A DNA stretch of 9,032 nt from positions 1 to 9,032 of the forward strand of contig CABUVC010000060.1 of the NCBI GenBank assembly GCA_902494855.1, given 5' to 3'. How positions within the stretch are numbered: position 1 is the first letter of the stretch; the number at the start of each line of letters is the position of its first letter. The translations under genes and the position numbers were made by a program. Positions 5,608 through 9,032 of this stretch are shown here, in pieces. The stretch comes from an uncultured Collinsella sp. (lineage in GTDB: Bacteria; Actinomycetota; Coriobacteriia; Coriobacteriales; Coriobacteriaceae). The notes beneath the pieces were generated by a model. That model had not been told where the DNA came from. It worked only from the letters and a program-made list of their open reading frames with translations, and made no database searches.

Positions 5608-6624
5608 TTATAGCGAGTCTCTCTGGATCAGCTGCATGTGCATCACGGAGGTGGTGGGCTCGGCACCCTTGATCATGTCGAGCGCAATGTTGGCGGCCAT
5701 GTGGCCTTCTTCGCGCAGGGGCTGGCGGACGGTCGTGAGCGCGGGGACGCAGCGCGCCGCAATCTCGTGATCGTCGAAGCCGACGACAGAAACGTCCGCC
5801 GGAACGGATAGGCCTGCCTCGTTGAGTGCGGTGATGACGCCAGCCGCGATACGGTCCGATCCGCAGAGCACGCCATCGAAAGCAATCTCGCGCGCGAGGA
5901 TCTGGTGCATGGCCTGATAGCCGTCTCCGCTGTTCCAGCCGGTATAGATAACGTTTGCGCCTGGGAGGTCTTCGCCCAGGACGGTGCGGTAGCCGCGCAG
6001 GCGGTCGACAACAGCGGGGTTGTCTTGCGGTCCCAACACGGCGACGATATCTTTGCGCCCGCGATCTTTCATAGCGAGTGCCGCAAAGCGTCCACCCTCT
6101 TCGTCGTCAGAGTAGACTGTCGAGAACACATCGCGATAGGGGTGGCCCTCGAGCTGGCCGCACAACACGGTGGGTACGCCCAGCTCGCGCAGCACCTCGA
6201 GCAGCTCGCTGCCCTTGTAAGGGGAGACGTCGATCACGGCGTCGAACGAGCGGCGCTCAAAGTGCTCGCGTGCGCGGTTGCGCTCATGCGTAGAAGACGC
6301 CTGCAAGATAACGGGCAGATAGGACGACTCCGACAGTTCCTCGGTAATGCCGCTCAAAAATTCGCTATAGGTGGGGTCGCTGAAGAGCTCACTCAGGGGC
6401 TCGGTCACGAGCACGGCGATGATTTCCGTGCGCCCGACAGCGAGCGCTCGGCCGCGAGCGTTGGGGACAAAATTGACTTTCTTGGCCGCCGCACGGACGC
6501 GCCTTTTGGTTTCCTCGCTAATGCGGGGCGAATCGTTGAGGGCGCGCGATGCCGTGGAGCGCGACACGCCGGCAGCTGCGGCAACCTCGGCAAGCGTAGG
6601 TGCGGTGCGAACTGGCTGGGTCAT
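5608..6624 (-). CDS. LacI-family transcriptional regulator, probable repressor of the adjacent beta-galactosidase
   Basis: A 338-residue LacI/GalR-type regulator, the usual length. Residues 10-29 form the helix-turn-helix (TLAEVAAAAGVSRSTASRAL, recognition helix SRSTASRAL) and 54-66 the hinge helix PNARGRALAVGRT that binds the DNA minor groove. The rest is the periplasmic-binding-protein-like sugar sensor, with IIAVLVTEPLSELF (68-81), the CGSDRIAAGVITAL stretch and VVGFDDHEIAARCVPALTTV toward the end, followed by the typical VRQPLREEGHMAA. AGGAGA lies 6-7 bases before ATG 6624. It is divergent from the beta-galactosidase gene, and three identical palindromic sites with a central CG lie in the shared region, the usual operator form for this family. 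The effector is probably galactose, lactose or a related sugar, inferred from context only. Confidence 0.93.
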   Translation of the reverse strand: MTQPVRTAPTLAEVAAAAGVSRSTASRALNDSPRISEETKRRVRAAAKKVNFVPNARGRALAVGRTEIIAVLVTEPLSELFSDPTYSEFLSGITEELSESSYLPVILQASSTHERNRAREHFERRSFDAVIDVSPYKGSELLEVLRELGVPTVLCGQLEGHPYRDVFSTVYSDDEEGGRFAALAMKDRGRKDIVAVLGPQDNPAVVDRLRGYRTVLGEDLPGANVIYTGWNSGDGYQAMHQILAREIAFDGVLCGSDRIAAGVITALNEAGLSVPADVSVVGFDDHEIAARCVPALTTVRQPLREEGHMAANIALDMIKGAEPTTSVMHMQLIQRDSL

Positions 6625-6685
6625 GGCGTCTCCTGGAAAATGCGGTCGATGTTGTCACTGATACGGGCTGGTGCGGATACAGCTT

Positions 6686-6691
6686 ACTATA
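6686..6691 (-). promoter_or_regulatory. Possible -10 box of the LacI-type regulator gene
   Basis: On the minus strand this reads TATAGT, about 62 bases before the regulator ATG. No good -35 is found at 16-18 bases (CATGAA, TCATGA). Just upstream, 6699-6711 is TGAAC-AGC-GTTCA, a 5-bp inverted repeat in a position where an autoregulatory site could lie, but its centre is not the CG usual for LacI-type operators. Confidence 0.3.
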
Positions 6692-6865
6692 GTGCACCTG
6701 AACAGCGTTCATGATATCCGGTGACAGGTGTCGTTTTGCAACCAAGCCGCAATCGAATACGTCTCGTGTGGGTGAGATATCAGCGGGCGTGGCGGTTGCC
6801 TACGAGCTTAAGAACGATGTTTTGCGTTGAGTTTCGATATTCAGGGTGACATAAGTGTCGCGGTT

Positions 6866-6881
6866 GTACAACCGGTTGCAC
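6866..6881. promoter_or_regulatory. Operator 1 for LacI-type regulator
   Basis: Perfect palindromic core CAACCGGTTG (6869-6878) within the 14-base sequence ACAACCGGTTGCAC (6868-6881) shared with two other sites. Including flanks, 14 of 16 bases of 6866-6881 are symmetric. It lies upstream of the lacZ promoter, 45 bases from operator 2 centre to centre, and may serve DNA looping or control of the divergent regulator gene. Confidence 0.8.
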
Positions 6882-6910
6882 CGTTAATCCGGCCAAATCG
6901 ACCGTTCAGC

Positions 6911-6926
6911 GGACAACCGGTTGCAC
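6911..6926. promoter_or_regulatory. Operator 2 for LacI-type regulator, overlapping the lacZ -35
   Basis: The same 14-base sequence at 6913-6926 with core CAACCGGTTG at 6914-6923. Its right end TTGCAC (6921-6926) is also the best -35 box of the beta-galactosidase promoter, so binding would exclude RNA polymerase. Confidence 0.8.
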
Positions 6927-6950
6927 AGTTTTTTGCATCGCCCGTAAGAT
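6921..6950 (+). promoter_or_regulatory. Probable promoter of the beta-galactosidase gene
   Basis: TTGCAC (6921-6926) as -35 and TAAGAT (6945-6950) as -10, with an 18-base spacer containing a run of six T. The predicted start near 6957 falls inside operator 3. The leader would be about 44 bases. Both boxes match consensus at four of six positions; the bracketing by operators is the main support. Confidence 0.55.
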
Positions 6951-6952
6951 AA

Positions 6953-6968
6953 GGACAACCGGTTGCAC
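6953..6968. promoter_or_regulatory. Operator 3 for LacI-type regulator, at the lacZ transcript start
   Basis: The same 14-base sequence at 6955-6968 with core CAACCGGTTG at 6956-6965. It lies 42 bases from operator 2 centre to centre, four helical turns, and covers the predicted +1 of the beta-galactosidase transcript, the classic position for repression. Confidence 0.8.
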
Positions 6969-7000
6969 AAGAATCACTACGATGACGAAGGAGCATCACC

Positions 7001-9032
7001 ATGGACGCCATTAACGATTGGGAAAACCAAGCGCTCACCCACAGGAACCGCCTGGCACCCCATGCGTACTTTATGGGTTATGAGACCGCCGATCTCGCTG
7101 CTACGTACAGCCGCGAGCTGTCGCGCGGGTTTGTCCAGCTGTCTGGCTCGTGGCAGTTCCGCCTCTTTGAGGGGCCTGCTGCCGTCTCCAACGAGGAGCT
7201 CTCCACGTACAAGTCTGAGTGGGATCACGTGGAGGTTCCGCACCTGTGGCAGGTAGACGGCTATGGCAACCTTGCCTATACCGACGAGGGTTTCCCGTTT
7301 CCGGTGGATCAGCCGCTCGTTCCCTCCGACGACCCCACGGGCGTCTACCAGCGCATCGTCAACCTTCCCGCCGTTCCTGCCGGCGCCCGCGAGATCATTC
7401 GCTTCGACGGCATCGAGAGCTATGGCGAGCTGTACGTCAACGGCCAGTTTATCGGCATGACCAAGGGCTCGCGTCTGTCCGCCGAGTTCGACGTGACCGA
7501 CGCGCTCGTCGAGGGCGACAACCTGTTTGCGATCAAGGTCCTGCAGTACAGCGATGGCAGCTATATCGAGGATCAGGACATGTGGTGGGCTTCGGGCATC
7601 TTCCGCGATGTGTACCTTATGCAGCGTCCCGCCGCGCACCTGGTCGACTTTAGGTTCCGCACGCACCGCGAGGGCGATGCCGCTCTGATCACGCTCGATA
7701 CGGTGGCCGAGGGCGCTACCCGCGTCGTGTTTACGCTCAGCGATGGCGAGAACGTGGTCGCTACGGGCGAGTGTGTCGACGGCCATGCCGAGTGCAGCGT
7801 TGCCGATGCCCACTTCTGGAACCCCGAGGACCCCTTCCTCTATGACCTTACGTTTGAGGTCTACGACGGTGACGAGGTCAGCGAGTACGTTCCGCATCGC
7901 CAGGGCCTTGCCGAGGTGACGGTCGAGGGCAATCATATCTACCTCAACGGCACCTACTTTAAGATGCATGGCGTCAACCGCCACGATCACGACGATCACA
8001 AGGGCCGCGCCGTGGGCCTCGATCGCATGCGCCGTGACCTGGAGCTCATGAAGCGACACAACATCAACGCGGTGCGCACCTCTCACTATGCCAATGACCC
8101 GCGCTTCTACGAGCTGTGCGATGAGTATGGCATCATGCTGGTCGCCGAGACCGATATGGAGAGTCACGGCTTCGAGAATATCGGCAATATCGCCCTGGTC
8201 ACCGACGACCCGGCATGGGAGCCGGCCTACGTCGACCGCATTGAGCGCCTGGTGATGCAGGAGCGCAACCACGCCTGCATCATTATGTGGTCGATGGGCA
8301 ACGAGAGCGGCTATGGCTGCAACATCCGCGCGATGTACGCCAAGGCTCACGAGCTCGATGATCGTCCGGTCCATTACGAGGAGGACCGCAACGCCGATAC
8401 CGTCGACGTCATTTCCACGATGTACTCCCGTGTGTCGCAGATGAACGACTTTGGTGAGCATCCGTTCCCCAAGCCGCGCATCAACTGCGAGTACGGCCAC
8501 TCCATGGGCAATGGCCCCGGAGGCCTGTCCGAGTACCAGGAGGTCTTCGATCGCTGGGATTGCATCCAAGGCCAGTTTATCTGGGAATGGTGCGACCACG
8601 GTTTGGCTGCTGTGACCGAGGACGGCGTTGCTTACGATATGTATGGTGGCGACAACGGCGATTACCCCAACAACAGCAACTTCTGCATCGATGGCATGGT
8701 GTTCCCTTGGCAGCAGCCGAGCCCGGGCCTCACTGAGTATGGCCAGGTCATCTGCCCGGTTCGCATGGCTTATGACACCGAGGCGGGCGAGCTGACCGTC
8801 ACGAACAAGCGCTGGTTTACTACCCTCGAGGATGTCTGCCTGTCGGCGGAGACCCTGGTAGACGGCGATGTAGTGTGCCGCAAGACGCTTATGCCCGGCG
8901 CGGTGGCTCCCGGCGAATCCGTCCAGCTGCCACTGGTGATTCGCGAGGCCGCGGTAGGCGAGACCCTGCTGACCGTGTGCGCCTACACCATGGCGGCTCA
9001 CGCCTGGTGCGAGCCGATGTTCCAGCTGGGCG
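7001..9032 (+). CDS. lacZ: Beta-galactosidase, GH2 LacZ type (3' end beyond window)
   Basis: Hydrolyses terminal beta-galactosides such as lactose; no signal peptide is seen, so cytoplasmic. About 677 codons are present with no stop; LacZ is about 1000 residues, so roughly a third is outside the window. ATG 7001 follows AAGGAG (6988-6993) by 7 bases. Order: N-terminal sugar-binding domain (about 45-210) with WENQ at 7-10 and EDQDMWWASGIFRDVYL (190-206), an Ig-like domain (about 213-300), the TIM barrel from about 305 with HGVNRHDH (323-330), and the start of the following domain after about 600. Catalytic residues are visible: acid/base Glu435 in WSMGNESG and nucleophile Glu497 in INCEYGHSMGN. 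Glu387 and His389 in DMESHG match the Mg site of E. coli LacZ. Three operators and a divergent LacI-type gene suggest repression in the absence of sugar. A different beta-galactoside as the real substrate is possible. Confidence 0.95.
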   Translation, partial: MDAINDWENQALTHRNRLAPHAYFMGYETADLAATYSRELSRGFVQLSGSWQFRLFEGPAAVSNEELSTYKSEWDHVEVPHLWQVDGYGNLAYTDEGFPFPVDQPLVPSDDPTGVYQRIVNLPAVPAGAREIIRFDGIESYGELYVNGQFIGMTKGSRLSAEFDVTDALVEGDNLFAIKVLQYSDGSYIEDQDMWWASGIFRDVYLMQRPAAHLVDFRFRTHREGDAALITLDTVAEGATRVVFTLSDGENVVATGECVDGHAECSVADAHFWNPEDPFLYDLTFEVYDGDEVSEYVPHRQGLAEVTVEGNHIYLNGTYFKMHGVNRHDHDDHKGRAVGLDRMRRDLELMKRHNINAVRTSHYANDPRFYELCDEYGIMLVAETDMESHGFENIGNIALVTDDPAWEPAYVDRIERLVMQERNHACIIMWSMGNESGYGCNIRAMYAKAHELDDRPVHYEEDRNADTVDVISTMYSRVSQMNDFGEHPFPKPRINCEYGHSMGNGPGGLSEYQEVFDRWDCIQGQFIWEWCDHGLAAVTEDGVAYDMYGGDNGDYPNNSNFCIDGMVFPWQQPSPGLTEYGQVICPVRMAYDTEAGELTVTNKRWFTTLEDVCLSAETLVDGDVVCRKTLMPGAVAPGESVQLPLVIREAAVGETLLTVCAYTMAAHAWCEPMFQLG

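Noticed and set aside
6977..9001. 674-codon open frame on the minus strand opposite lacZ
   Set aside because: It lies entirely antisense to a GH2 gene with all catalytic motifs intact; the composition is that of a codon-bias shadow.

Overview
The window looks like chromosomal DNA from a high-GC gut actinobacterium of the Coriobacteriia, most likely Collinsella or a close relative. This is inferred from the GC-rich codon use, the gene set, AGGAGG-type ribosome binding sites and the style of the proteins; no marker RNA gene is present, so the genus is tentative. Six complete protein genes and one gene cut by the right edge are supported. I see no insertion sequence, CRISPR array, tRNA or rRNA.

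Left part (1-3257, all genes on the minus strand, read right to left): serB, a short phosphoserine phosphatase, is followed after about 114 bases by a tight larB-larC-tetR cluster. larB and larC belong to the nickel-pincer nucleotide (NPN) cofactor pathway. The larC Shine-Dalgarno overlaps the larB stop codon, and the TetR-type regulator starts 2 bases after the larC stop, so the three are probably one operon. LarC here is only the N-terminal (LarC1) part, with a very His-rich insert. larA and larE are not in the window. A perfect 11-bp inverted repeat lies just upstream of larB and is a possible operator. Downstream of tetR (1-254) there is no gene, only a strong hairpin and a C-rich (minus-strand) degenerate repeat.

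Middle (3258-5607): aspS, aspartyl-tRNA synthetase, runs on the plus strand, divergent from serB, with a roughly 100-base leader containing a hairpin and with a clear intrinsic terminator at its end. Between aspS and the convergent LacI-type gene lies a regular array of three 44-46 base palindromes plus one half unit. Each is built as GGG-N6-TTTCC / GGAAA-N6'-CCC, where the N6 differs from unit to unit but stays paired. This is the most unusual structure in the window.

Right part (5608-9032): a LacI-family repressor (minus strand) is divergent from a GH2 beta-galactosidase (plus strand, running off the window at about 677 codons). The 376-base gap holds three exact copies of a 14-base operator with the palindromic core CAACCGGTTG. 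Two of them bracket the likely lacZ promoter, which suggests a local sugar-responsive switch.
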